From CALKAL01 sp051846895 (GTDB lineage Bacteria; Bacillota; Bacilli; Bacillales; Alkalibacillaceae), in NCBI GenBank assembly GCA_051846895.1, contig JBPYCQ010000005.1, positions 124,001-188,000 on the forward strand: a stretch of 64,000 nucleotides of DNA, written 5' to 3'. Of this stretch, positions 1 through 8,400 are shown one piece after another; the first letter of the stretch is position 1; each line of letters begins with the position of its first letter. The notes under the pieces are model-generated. The model worked only from the letters and a program-made list of their open reading frames with translations, had not been told where the DNA came from and did not search any database. The position numbers were made by a program, and so were the translations under genes.

Positions 1-851
1 AAATCATCTCGTTCAATAAAAAGAACTTCAATCGTTTTTGATTTAGCATGTCTCAAACTATTACTAATACATTCTTGTAAAATACGAAATAACTGATCTT
101 CAATTCCTTTATCAATCGAAATATCCTCAACATCCCACGATAACGCGATTGGAACGCGTTGCATTAAATCTAGCAAAAAGCTTTCAATACCTTCTTTTAA
201 TGTATTGTTTTTTAGTGCAATAGGCCTTAATTGTAAAAGGAGCGCGCGCATCTCAAGTTGTGATTGTTGGATCATTTCTTCAACTTTTTTAAGTTGGGTT
301 TCTATAACAGGGTCAGCAACGCCTTCTTGCTCAGTGATTGAAGATAAGAGCATTGAAGCTGCGAACAACTGTTGACTAACAGAATCGTGTAATTCTCTCG
401 CGAAACGACTCCGTTCCTTTTCAACAATGTGATCAACATCTTCCGTTTCTCTAGTAGCAAGCTCACTTGCTAGTCTTCGAATTCTTCGCATACGGTCTTG
501 CTTATCTGCTTCAATCTTTTCCATTAACGTATAAAGGTTGTCTTTATTCTTTTTGCGTTCATGTTCACTTTTAAAAACAGGCTTACTGTCAATCACGCGC
601 TGTAGTGCGTTTTCAATTCTTTTGCGACGAACTAATTGAATGGTCCCATATATAAGTCCGAAGATTAAAGTGATTCCTAGTGTAGCGAGAAAAACATAAT
701 CTAAATAAGGTATATTAAAAAAAGATTTTTCCTTTCTCACATCAGAAAAAGATAAATCTGTAAATGTATAAATGGTATAAAAAATAACGGCTGGTACAAC
801 AACTATAAAATATAAAGTTAACAATGACAACGCACTTCTAAAAGGCTTCAT
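1..851 (-). CDS. liaS: LiaS-like sensor histidine kinase (3' end beyond window)
   Basis: Translating the minus strand from the ATG at 851 gives an unbroken reading frame to the left edge, so the C-terminal ATPase domain is incomplete. Two hydrophobic N-terminal segments flank a short extracytoplasmic loop. They are followed by a coiled linker and a HisKA_3 H-box, RFARELHDSVSQQLFAAS, whose His is the predicted autophosphorylation site. The start overlaps the liaF stop by 4 bases (ATGA), which implies translational coupling. In B. subtilis LiaS phosphorylates LiaR on cell-wall antibiotic stress; liaR should follow just outside the window. Family assignment rests on the H-box and on the neighbours. 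Confidence 0.88.
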   Translation of the reverse strand, partial: MKPFRSALSLLTLYFIVVVPAVIFYTIYTFTDLSFSDVRKEKSFFNIPYLDYVFLATLGITLIFGLIYGTIQLVRRKRIENALQRVIDSKPVFKSEHERKKNKDNLYTLMEKIEADKQDRMRRIRRLASELATRETEDVDHIVEKERSRFARELHDSVSQQLFAASMLLSSITEQEGVADPVIETQLKKVEEMIQQSQLEMRALLLQLRPIALKNNTLKEGIESFLLDLMQRVPIALSWDVEDISIDKGIEDQLFRILQECISNSLRHAKSKTIEVLFIERDD

Positions 852-1579
852 GTCCGCACCACCTCTAAGTTTCCTGATAAAACAGACGTCATTATTTTCA
901 AACGTTCAGTTGTATGATGGAAGTTTTCAGTTTTGACAGCAATTGTTTCATTAAAGACGAACCCATAATTTTTATTAAAAATGGATACTTGGCCTAACAG
1001 AGTAGAGTGATGAATACTAACTTCGAGTTCGTACGGGACATAGATAACGATATTTCCAAAACCATGTCTAACGGAAATCACGGAGTCTTCATCATGAGGC
1101 AAAAACGTTTCCGTTAAATCGATGACTGTATCACCAACTAAACCAACAATATGAACGTCCTGCCATGGGTAAGGGTGGTTTGGAGTCTCTCTCTTAGCTA
1201 ACAGTTGTTGGGGCAGAAGTGATTTAGAAGGGACGAGTGGTTCATCACTCTCTGTTCTTTCAATAAAAAAGGGAGTGATTTTTTCCGGGTTATGCCTGGA
1301 TAAATAATAGACTCTTAAAACATAAGCAATAATGACGATAATAATGAAACGAACGGCAATCATATTCAAAATTGTTATAACTGTTGAAACAATCCCAATC
1401 CAGAAAAGTATTTTCCCGTATGTTTCTTTGTAATATGTATATCCAATATATGTAACAACTGTGGAAATAGCTAATGAGACGACAAGGCCACCATTAAAAA
1501 AGGCTATTTCAATAATGACTAGCGCGATTGAAATAAGTATGATCCAATTGATTAATGATGTACTGATCTTGTGAAACAT
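848..1579 (-). CDS. liaF: LiaF, membrane inhibitor of the LiaRS system
   Basis: This 243-residue protein has about four hydrophobic segments in its first 90 residues. A soluble C-terminal domain then carries the glycine- and beta-rich pattern of the cell-wall-active antibiotic response family, around HIVGLVGDTVIDL and GFGNIVIYVPYELEV. In B. subtilis LiaF keeps LiaS inactive in the absence of stress. It sits between the liaH terminator and liaS and overlaps liaS by 4 bases. It also follows liaH directly, so no liaG homologue lies between them as in B. subtilis. Confidence 0.9.
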   Translation of the reverse strand: MFHKISTSLINWIILISIALVIIEIAFFNGGLVVSLAISTVVTYIGYTYYKETYGKILFWIGIVSTVITILNMIAVRFIIIVIIAYVLRVYYLSRHNPEKITPFFIERTESDEPLVPSKSLLPQQLLAKRETPNHPYPWQDVHIVGLVGDTVIDLTETFLPHDEDSVISVRHGFGNIVIYVPYELEVSIHHSTLLGQVSIFNKNYGFVFNETIAVKTENFHHTTERLKIMTSVLSGNLEVVRT

Positions 1580-1649
1580 GGCCTGTTCCTCCTCGAATCT
1601 ATCATAGCATAATAAAAAACGATACAGATTATTTAATCAAAAAAAGTCG

Positions 1650-1680
1650 AAAAAAGTAAGGCACAACAATCTGTGCCTTA
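1650..1680 (-). terminator. Intrinsic terminator between liaH and liaF
   Basis: On the minus strand a perfect 9-bp stem (TAAGGCACA / TGTGCCTTA, 1657-1680, 6-nt loop) is followed by CTTTTTTCG. It follows the liaH stop directly. It would end a short liaI-liaH message, with partial read-through to liaF-liaS, as known for the lia operon in B. subtilis. Confidence 0.8.
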
Positions 1681-1685
1681 TTGTG

Positions 1686-2309
1686 CTATTCAGCTTTCAA
1701 ATCTTTTTCTAGCTGGGCGATTTTATCATCAAAAGTTAATTGCTCATAGTCACGGCTTACTTTTGCTTCTAAACGTTCCATGTACCTTTCGATGTCACGA
1801 ATTTTTCTATTCGAATTTTGCTCGTCGTGATTAAGTAACTGGTTCATTCGATGTGTCATGCGTAATGTATTTTCTTTCCCCATGAGCTCCATACGTTTAA
1901 AGTGCATTTCTTTCAGTTTATACTGCATAGTACGATATTTTTCTTCAAGTTGTTCAATAGATCGTGTGATTCGGTTTAATGATTCTTTTAAATTAGTAGC
2001 TTGTTCCTCATATTGATGTTTTTCCTTTATAGCAAACTCATAAAGACTTAACTCATCTGCTTTTTTAGCAACAAGTGCTTGTTGATCACGTTTGTCTCTC
2101 ATATAGACAGCTTGCTCATACTCATGTGTGAACTGATCTTGAAGTTTGCGCTGGCGATCCATCATTCTTCTAATCTGTTCAACTTCTCTTTCGCTTTCTC
2201 TTAAATATTGATTAAGCGTTGCGATGGGATTCTTTTCTTCTTTCTGATCAATCATTTCATGTAAATCTGAAGTAATTGTGTTTTTAATACGTGTAAATAA
2301 ATTTGTCAT
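1686..2309 (-). CDS. liaH: LiaH, PspA/IM30-family phage-shock protein
   Basis: The 207-residue product is almost entirely charged heptad coiled coil with no hydrophobic segment, and begins with the amphipathic helix MTNLFTRIKNTITSD. Length and architecture fit PspA/IM30 proteins, which form large rings on stressed membranes. It lies 15 bp downstream of the LiaI-like gene and ahead of a terminator, so both should be strongly co-induced through LiaR. In B. subtilis LiaH is recruited to the membrane by LiaI. The family call is firm; the name LiaH follows from operon context. Confidence 0.87.
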   Translation of the reverse strand: MTNLFTRIKNTITSDLHEMIDQKEEKNPIATLNQYLRESEREVEQIRRMMDRQRKLQDQFTHEYEQAVYMRDKRDQQALVAKKADELSLYEFAIKEKHQYEEQATNLKESLNRITRSIEQLEEKYRTMQYKLKEMHFKRMELMGKENTLRMTHRMNQLLNHDEQNSNRKIRDIERYMERLEAKVSRDYEQLTFDDKIAQLEKDLKAE

Positions 2310-2324
2310 GATTAGTCACTCCTC

Positions 2325-2669
2325 TTATAATTTTTGAAGTTCAGCCCACTCTTTTTCAAAATTCGTAAATGGGTCATTACTCACTTTTTCTTCTTCATAA
2401 ACAACATCTTTTTTCTTAAACAAAACATATAGTCCATACCCAGCTGCTAAACCAATTAAGGCAAACATATTTGATACAGCGATATTCAGTAATATGATTC
2501 CGACGATAATAATGGCGACCTTTCCGCCTGTCGAATCTGTCTTGAACCATTGTTTAAACAAAATGTAGCCTACCCAAACTGAAATTCCGAGCAAAATTAA
2601 AGGTCCTAAATTAACGAGCGTTACGATTGATAAAACGATAACTAAAGTGATCCATAACCATTTTGGCAT
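2325..2669 (-). CDS. liaI: LiaI-like small membrane protein
   Basis: The 114 residues contain about three closely packed hydrophobic segments up to residue 85, then KKK and an acidic cytoplasmic tail (DPFTNFEKEWAELQKL). A good ribosome site (AGGAGGATC) precedes the ATG. It is first in the operon, just ahead of liaH, where B. subtilis has the LiaH membrane anchor LiaI. LiaI proteins diverge quickly, so assignment rests mainly on position and topology. Confidence 0.72.
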   Translation of the reverse strand: MPKWLWITLVIVLSIVTLVNLGPLILLGISVWVGYILFKQWFKTDSTGGKVAIIIVGIILLNIAVSNMFALIGLAAGYGLYVLFKKKDVVYEEEKVSNDPFTNFEKEWAELQKL

Positions 2670-2990
2670 GTCCTGATCCTCCTTTCGGTTACTGCTTGAT
2701 TTAATCTTATCGTGATGGAGGATTTCCGGTAATGAACCTGAGATATATTTTCTTATAGGACTTAGGGCTTAGTTTAGTTAGCTTGAGGTGAAAATCGGTA
2801 TGGTATTAGCCTGAGGAGGGTGCAAGTATTTTAAAATACATTAAATATCATCGCATTCAAGATACAAAAATTACCTGAAATTTTGAAAAATAATCCTAAA
2901 TTTAGAATCATATGATAAAATTAGTTTATCTAATATCGTATATTGAAACTCAACAAAATTTTATAAATCTAAATAAAATGGAGGGGCAAG
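2670..2990. other. Gene-free spacer upstream of the lia operon
   Basis: This spacer separates the lia operon from a divergent small gene. It holds a candidate lia promoter (2704-2732), an AT-rich palindrome GATAAA-N5-TTTATC at 2914-2930, and the ribosome site GGAGGGG ahead of the next gene. I see no reading frame of note and no RNA motif that I recognise. Confidence 0.6.
2704..2732 (-). promoter_or_regulatory. Candidate promoter of the lia operon
   Basis: On the minus strand TTACCG and TAAGAT are separated by 17 bp, ending 35 bp upstream of the liaI start. I could not identify a clear LiaR box upstream, so LiaR control is inferred only from the operon type. Confidence 0.35.
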
Positions 2991-3302
2991 ATGTTTAAAT
3001 ATATTAGTGCGGGAGTATTGCTATCAATAATTATTTTAGGCGTTAATGAATATACTTCGCCTTATTTTATCGGTGCAATGATTTCAGGTATCCTTTCTGT
3101 TGTAGCGGTCGGTATATTCGGCTTAGTTTGGAAAGATAAAACTGATAACTTTAGTATACGTCCGATTATTGTAACGGGCATTTTCGTCTTTTGTATTTTT
3201 TTCTACTTGTCAGGAAGTGAAATGCTAGTTGGACCTTTAATTGTGATATCACTTGTTTTTATAGTTGTTGGCCTATTCGGTTTATTGTTAAGAGCTAATT
3301 AG
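2991..3302 (+). CDS. Small membrane protein of unknown function
   Basis: This 103-residue protein is made of about four hydrophobic stretches separated by short polar turns (WKDKTDNF around residues 47-54). No signal-peptidase or metal-binding motif is visible. The start ATG has a strong ribosome site (GGAGGGGCAAG). It stands alone on the plus strand, divergent from the lia operon and followed by two other unknown membrane proteins. I do not recognise a family. Confidence 0.65.
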   Translation: MFKYISAGVLLSIIILGVNEYTSPYFIGAMISGILSVVAVGIFGLVWKDKTDNFSIRPIIVTGIFVFCIFFYLSGSEMLVGPLIVISLVFIVVGLFGLLLRAN

Positions 3303-3489
3303 ATTTTATTTACGTGTTTAACTTAGAACAATTTTCTACTAAGACTGGTAGTAACATTATAAGAGTTTGTTTTTTATTCAATATTTAAATAATGGCGAAG
3401 CGACTCATTTCGGTACTATTGCAGAGTATATACAAGGCATTATCTAAATCGGAACTGAGGTTGATATTAGATATTAGGGGGAGAAAATT

Positions 3490-4020
3490 GTGAGCAAACA
3501 CAATCAATCATCGGTGAGCATAAAGGGGTACGTTGTTAAGCAGTTTTCTTGCGTCCTTTTTTTATTTCTATTTGCATTTATAGCCGATTATTATCTTCAA
3601 AATATAAAGCTAGGTATTGAGAGTTCTTTAATCAAACAATTAATATTGTTCTTTTCAATCACGATTATATTATTTGTATTTAACCAACTCATTTATAATT
3701 ATGCGAACAAGGAAGAAGACTTTATGCAACATAAGGTGTGGGACAAAATGTTTATCGTTATTTTTTTATGGTTAGCTATTTCATTTTTCCTATTTATTTT
3801 ACTGTTTTTTGTCACACCACTAGACAGTTTACTTCTTTCTCACCCGTGGATAATGTTCATTGTAGTATATTACTTTTTGTTTTTTATGAACTTATTGATT
3901 CTATCCATTGTCCATATAGCAGTTGACCATTCAGTAAGTGTAGTGAAAAAAATAGTTTTGACATGGTCAAGTGCATCACTACTTGTGGCGTTAGTGTTAT
4001 TTGTTTTGCCGATATTTTAA
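3490..4020 (+). CDS. Four-helix membrane protein of unknown function
   Basis: The GTG at 3490 is preceded by TTAGGGGGAG, a good ribosome site. The 176-residue product has four long, very phenylalanine- and leucine-rich hydrophobic segments (about residues 18-35, 47-65, 85-107 and 115-135) and a fifth near the C-terminus. Loops are short and charged. No catalytic motif or known family is recognised. A 187-bp spacer separates it from the previous gene, so it probably has its own promoter. Confidence 0.65.
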   Translation: MSKHNQSSVSIKGYVVKQFSCVLFLFLFAFIADYYLQNIKLGIESSLIKQLILFFSITIILFVFNQLIYNYANKEEDFMQHKVWDKMFIVIFLWLAISFFLFILLFFVTPLDSLLLSHPWIMFIVVYYFLFFMNLLILSIVHIAVDHSVSVVKKIVLTWSSASLLVALVLFVLPIF

Positions 4021-4115
4021 TACTTCTTTTTATAAGCCATGATACCTTAAGGAAATAGACATCGAAAGTTCGAATTAGGCTATGTAATTTAAAAATAGAT
4101 GCGGAGGGAGATTGT

Positions 4116-4481
4116 GTGAAGAAATCAACTAAATTCCTTATTTCAGGTATTTTAGTGGTACTTTTAATATTTATGGTTATAGGAATTGTCTCTTTCTTTT
4201 CTGCATCTAAGACCGATAATCAATTGTCCATTGAGATGGTAGCTTTCAATAGTTTAACTGATGAAGAAAGTGCCTTAATACAAGTAAGCCCCAAGGATTC
4301 AATTGTAAAAAAACTACTCGTTACTGATGATATAAAAACATCAATTGATATGAATTATGAGAACGACCATGTTTATTCTGTTACGTTTAATAACACAGAG
4401 ACCAACACGACTGGAAATCTTGTAGTTTTTATTGGTCTAGATAAAAAAACAGTTGTTGGGAAAGGGTTTACGAGTAAATAA
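4116..4481 (+). CDS. Membrane-anchored small protein of unknown function
   Basis: The GTG start follows GCGGAGGGAG at a usual spacing. The 121-residue product begins with KKSTK and one hydrophobic helix (about residues 8-29). A polar extracytoplasmic domain follows, with beta-type alternation and no cysteine. It could be a signal anchor or an uncleaved signal peptide; no lipobox is present. It ends 42 bp before the convergent cardiolipin synthase gene. No family is recognised. Confidence 0.65.
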   Translation: MKKSTKFLISGILVVLLIFMVIGIVSFFSASKTDNQLSIEMVAFNSLTDEESALIQVSPKDSIVKKLLVTDDIKTSIDMNYENDHVYSVTFNNTETNTTGNLVVFIGLDKKTVVGKGFTSK

Positions 4482-4493
4482 ATATAACGAGTC

Positions 4494-4524
4494 AAAAAAA
4501 AGACGCCCCCATTATGGGAGCATC
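4494..4524 (-). terminator. Intrinsic terminator of the cardiolipin synthase gene
   Basis: On the minus strand GATGCTCCC and GGGGGCGTC pair as a 9-bp stem with two G-U pairs and a 5-nt loop, followed by eight T residues. It may also slow plus-strand transcripts from the convergent gene. Confidence 0.85.
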
Positions 4525-5696
4525 TATAACAGAGGTTTCAACACATTAGCGACAAGGCGTTTAAGCATCATGATGAATCTGTTCGGGTGATTCATCCAAT
4601 CTTCGTTAAGTGGCATTGCTTCGTCTAAATCTTTTAGAAAGTACGAATGAAGCTCGTTGATCACCTTAGGGTCGAAAATAAGAAGGTTCACTTCATTATT
4701 AATAAATAAGCTGCGACGGTCAAAGTTCGCAGTCCCAATATCCACTATTTTGTCATCAACAAATAATATTTTTGCATGATAAAAACCTTTCGTAAAAAGT
4801 AATACATTAGCTCCTGCACGCTGCAGTTTCCTTATATAAGGAATTGAGGCTTCTTTAACGAAAGGGTGATCCGGTTCATGAGGGTAAAGAATCGTAACTT
4901 CGACTCCATCTTTTAGCTTTTTGAGTAATATTTGAAGCAGCTTTTCACTTGGGATGAAATAAGGTGTTCCAATTTTAATAGAATGTTGTGCCTGATTAAT
5001 AAGTTGTACAAAAACGCTTTCCAAAGAACCGTTATAAGTAGGTACTAAACGACAGGGGGAACTTCCTTCTTCTATAGAATGTATTTGAAAATCAATTTGT
5101 TCTCCACAGTTTTTCTCCCAGTCATTACAAAACAAATCAAGCATATCCTGAACGACTTCACCTGTGAGTCTCACATGATAATCGCGCCACCCGGCAAATT
5201 TTGCGCTATCATTAACATATTCATCACCGATATTATATCCGCCAACATAAGCAATTTCACCGTCTATAACAGCAATTTTTCGATGATTACGGCGGTTAAC
5301 AGAATGAAAAAAATTGGACAGTTTAAATTTATTACTAAAGGAAAAATGAACGCCACATGTTTTTAACTGCTGCACTATTTTTCTGTTAATTGCTAATGAT
5401 CCAATCCGATCAGCGAGCAAATATATTTGGACCCCAGCTTCACTTTTTTCTTTGAGAGTTTGAAGAAATCGTTCACCATGACTATCGTTTCTTATAATGT
5501 AAAAAGAAATACAAACGTAATGTTTCGCGTTATGGATATCTTTAAAAAACTGGTCAAATAACTTTTTTCCATTCCAAAAGAAAGATATATTTGCGTTTTT
5601 ATTTGGATAATTATCGGTTGTAAAGTCATTGTCAGGTCTATTTCCAATTAGAAAAAATATAATTAGCAAAAGGATTATAGCGATAAAAGGCCACAC
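4524..5696 (-). CDS. clsB: Cardiolipin synthase-type phospholipase D protein
   Basis: This 390-residue protein has one N-terminal hydrophobic segment (residues 2-17) and two phospholipase D HKD motifs. The first is HRKIAVIDG near H138/K140/D145; the second is HAKILFVDD near H307/K309/D314. Each is followed by the usual GG-N or GTANFD element. Two HKD motifs form one active site that joins two phosphatidylglycerol molecules into cardiolipin. Length and a single membrane anchor resemble B. subtilis YwjE (ClsB), which also neighbours the FadF-type gene. It is divergent from that gene. Confidence 0.87.
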   Translation of the reverse strand: MWPFIAIILLLIIFFLIGNRPDNDFTTDNYPNKNANISFFWNGKKLFDQFFKDIHNAKHYVCISFYIIRNDSHGERFLQTLKEKSEAGVQIYLLADRIGSLAINRKIVQQLKTCGVHFSFSNKFKLSNFFHSVNRRNHRKIAVIDGEIAYVGGYNIGDEYVNDSAKFAGWRDYHVRLTGEVVQDMLDLFCNDWEKNCGEQIDFQIHSIEEGSSPCRLVPTYNGSLESVFVQLINQAQHSIKIGTPYFIPSEKLLQILLKKLKDGVEVTILYPHEPDHPFVKEASIPYIRKLQRAGANVLLFTKGFYHAKILFVDDKIVDIGTANFDRRSLFINNEVNLLIFDPKVINELHSYFLKDLDEAMPLNEDWMNHPNRFIMMLKRLVANVLKPLL

Positions 5697-5769
5697 ATAT
5701 AGCTCCCCTTTCTAAGCTAGTATAGGTTTGTGAGGTTAGTGATATACGGCAAATTGACGAAAATTTACA

Positions 5770-5797
5770 TTGACTGAATGCTCATTCATTGTATAAT
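5770..5797 (+). promoter_or_regulatory. fadF promoter overlapped by a FadR operator
   Basis: TTGACT (5770-5775) and TATAAT (5792-5797) are 16 bp apart. Between 5771 and 5788 lies TGACTGAATGCTCATTCA, matching 16 of 18 positions of the Bacillus FadR consensus TGAATGAMTANTCATTCA. Since it covers the -35 and spacer, binding should repress; in B. subtilis long-chain acyl-CoA relieves FadR binding. The match was scored by eye. Confidence 0.75.
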
Positions 5798-5900
5798 GGA
5801 GATAATGAAATTAATTTATCATTTCGTATGTTTTACATGATAAGATTATTGTAGGACATCTTTGTATGTGTTGTATGTACAATCAATGGGGGGAGAACGG

Positions 5901-8015
5901 ATGAACACATTACTATGGATTAACTTAATCGCATTTTTAGGCGTTACGGCTTATGGCGTCTTCCTTTTTATTCAAGTCGTGCGTACGAGAATTGCTTATA
6001 TTAAGTTAGGAAAAAAAGGGGAGTACGACCGTCAATTTAAAGAGCGTCTCCAAGATATTTGGACGTTTGTTTTCGGTCAGAAAAAACTATTAAAGGATAA
6101 AAAATCGGGCGCTATTCATGTGATGATGTTTTACGGATTTTTACTAGTGCAGTTTGGTGCTATTGATTTTATTTGGAAAGGGATCCATCCAGGTTCACAT
6201 TTACCGCTTGGAATCTTATATCCAGGCTTTAAGTTTTTCCAAGAGATTGTGACTTTAACAATCCTTGTTGCCGTTATTTGGGCGTTTTATCGTCGTTATA
6301 TTGAAAAGCTAGTTCGCTTGAAACGCGGATTTAAAGCAGGTTTAGTATTAATTTTTATTGGTACTTTAATGCTTTCTGTATTATTAGGTAACGGTGCGAT
6401 GATGGTGTGGCACGGTGCTGAATTAGAATGGACTGAGCCTGTCGCTTCAGGTATTGCTTTTCTATTCGCTTGGATGAGCCCAACTGTTGCGGTTACTGTG
6501 TTTTATGTTATGTGGTGGATTCATTTATTTGCCTTACTTAGTTTCTTAGTTTATGTTCCACAATCAAAACACGCACACTTAATTGCGGGCCCTGCTAACG
6601 TCTTTTTCAATAAAGATAAGCAGCACGGAAAGCTTAAGAAAATTGAATTTGACTTGGATGAAGAATCTGATGAAGAACCAACTTTCGGTGTTGGAAAAGT
6701 AGAAGATTTAGATCAACTTCAACTACTTGATTTATATGCATGTGTTGAATGTGGACGTTGTACGAATGTATGTCCAGCTTCTGGAACAGGTAAAATGCTT
6801 TCACCTATGGACTTAATTGTTAAAATACGTGACCATTTAACTGAAAAAGGAGCTGCTATTACAGGTAAAACGGCATGGGTACCATCTTATGCTTTTGCTG
6901 GAACAACAGCCAACCAATTAGCAAAAGATCCAAATGGTTCACTTGCTGAACAAGTAATGAACCAACAATTAATTGGCGATGTCATTACCGAAGAAGAACT
7001 TTGGGCTTGTACGACTTGTCGTAACTGTGAAGACCAATGTCCAGTTATGAACCAACATGTTGATACAATTATTGACTTACGTCGTTACTTAGTTTTAACA
7101 GAAGGACGTATGGACCAAGAAGCTCAACGTGCCATGATGAACATTGAACGCCAAGGAAACCCTTGGGGACTATCTAAAAAAGAACGTGAAGACTGGCGCG
7201 GAGCAGATGATACTCTACGCATTCCAACCGTTAAAGAATTACAAAAAGAAGGCGAAGAGTTCGAATATTTATTCTGGGTAGGATCTATGGGATCTTACGA
7301 TAATCGCAGTCAAAAAATTGCTTTAGCTTTTGCCCGCTTAATGAACAAGGCTGGTATTAAGTTCGCAATTTTAGGTAATAAAGAGCGTAACTCTGGGGAT
7401 ACAGCTCGCCGTTTAGGAAATGAATTCTTATTCCAAGAGTTAGCTGAGAAAAATATTAAAGAATTCGAGAAAAACGATATTAAGAAAATTGTTACAATCG
7501 ACCCACACGCTTACAATACATTTAAAAATGAATATCCGGATTTTGGCTTAGAATGCGAAGTCTATCACCATACAGAATTGTTGGCAAAATGGTTAGATGA
7601 AGGCCTATTAAAACCAGAGCTTCCGATTAATGAGAGAATTACGTATCATGATTCATGTTACTTAGGACGATACAACGACGTTTACGATCCACCACGTTTT
7701 ATTTTAGAATCAATACCTGGTGTTCAGTACGTTGAGATCGAACGTAACAAAGAAAATGGTATGTGCTGTGGTGCAGGTGGCGGTCTCATGTGGATGGAAG
7801 AAGACACAGGAAACCGAATTAACGTTGCCCGCACAGAACAAGCACTCGAAGTTCAGCCAAATACAATCTCAAGCGCTTGTCCATACTGCTTAACGATGAT
7901 ATCAGATGGAACGAAGGCTAAAGAAGTAGATGATAACGTTGTGACACAAGATGTTGCGGAAGTATTAGAACGTTCGATCTTTGGAGAGCCAGCTAAAGTT
8001 GAACAAACAGCTTAA
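5901..8015 (+). CDS. fadF: FadF-type membrane iron-sulfur oxidoreductase
   Basis: I start at the ATG at 5901, which has GGGGGGAG seven bases upstream, rather than the in-frame ATG at 5862, which has none; the product is 704 residues. Several membrane helices fill residues 1-220. Two 4Fe-4S ferredoxin motifs follow, CVECGRCTNVCP near 281 and CTTCRNCEDQCP near 370. Two CCG-type cysteine regions come last, HDSCYLGRYND near 585 and GMCCGAGGG near 620. This fits the heterodisulfide-reductase-like proteins thought to pass electrons from acyl-CoA oxidation, through electron transfer flavoprotein, to quinone. The FadR operator supports a role in beta-oxidation. Confidence 0.87.
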   Translation: MNTLLWINLIAFLGVTAYGVFLFIQVVRTRIAYIKLGKKGEYDRQFKERLQDIWTFVFGQKKLLKDKKSGAIHVMMFYGFLLVQFGAIDFIWKGIHPGSHLPLGILYPGFKFFQEIVTLTILVAVIWAFYRRYIEKLVRLKRGFKAGLVLIFIGTLMLSVLLGNGAMMVWHGAELEWTEPVASGIAFLFAWMSPTVAVTVFYVMWWIHLFALLSFLVYVPQSKHAHLIAGPANVFFNKDKQHGKLKKIEFDLDEESDEEPTFGVGKVEDLDQLQLLDLYACVECGRCTNVCPASGTGKMLSPMDLIVKIRDHLTEKGAAITGKTAWVPSYAFAGTTANQLAKDPNGSLAEQVMNQQLIGDVITEEELWACTTCRNCEDQCPVMNQHVDTIIDLRRYLVLTEGRMDQEAQRAMMNIERQGNPWGLSKKEREDWRGADDTLRIPTVKELQKEGEEFEYLFWVGSMGSYDNRSQKIALAFARLMNKAGIKFAILGNKERNSGDTARRLGNEFLFQELAEKNIKEFEKNDIKKIVTIDPHAYNTFKNEYPDFGLECEVYHHTELLAKWLDEGLLKPELPINERITYHDSCYLGRYNDVYDPPRFILESIPGVQYVEIERNKENGMCCGAGGGLMWMEEDTGNRINVARTEQALEVQPNTISSACPYCLTMISDGTKAKEVDDNVVTQDVAEVLERSIFGEPAKVEQTA

Positions 8016-8025
8016 TTGATAAAAT

Positions 8026-8072
8026 GAAATCCCAAGAAATGTGAAAGAGGATCACGTTCTTGGGATTTTTCA
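8026..8072 (+). terminator. Terminator downstream of fadF
   Basis: GAAATCCCAAGA and TTCTTGGGATTT pair around an 18-nt loop, and the right arm runs into TTTTT-C-ATTT. Confidence 0.75.
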
Positions 8073-8125
8073 TTTCAACCTCTTTTTTTATGAAGTGGAT
8101 CCGTGAATCCTCTTAGAAGTGTTAC

Positions 8126-8290
8126 GATTGTTCAAACATGGCCTGTAATTGTACAAAGATGCATTGTGATTGTTCAAACATGGCCTGTAATTGTTCAAAG
8201 ATGCGTTGCGATTGTTCAAACATGATCTGAAATTGTTTAAAGAAGTGCTGCGACTGCCCAGAAAAGTAGAGACGCTACTGCTCAAAGAAG
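8126..8290. repeat. 21-bp tandem array, GATTGTTCAAA family (about 8 units)
   Basis: From 8126 the sequence runs in 21-base steps: GATTGTTCAAACATGGCCTG, AATTGTACAAAGATGCATTG and so on. The first five or six units are well conserved; the rest decay. It lies between the fadF terminator and the next gene. The minus strand happens to be open over the array, giving a 65-codon frame (8285-8088) with a 7-residue repeat, which I do not consider a gene. Confidence 0.85.
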
Positions 8291-8400
8291 AGTTACTTTT
8301 ACTTAACCCCCCTCTAAATCAAAAGCATAAGCTCAAACATTGTTAAATATAATCTTCTTATGTTATAAAAAGATTAATGTTAACGAAAGTAGGGATTATT

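Noticed and set aside
3738..3926. Overlapping 62-codon frame inside the 176-residue membrane protein gene.
   Set aside because: It is an out-of-frame shadow of a gene with a better start and membrane topology.
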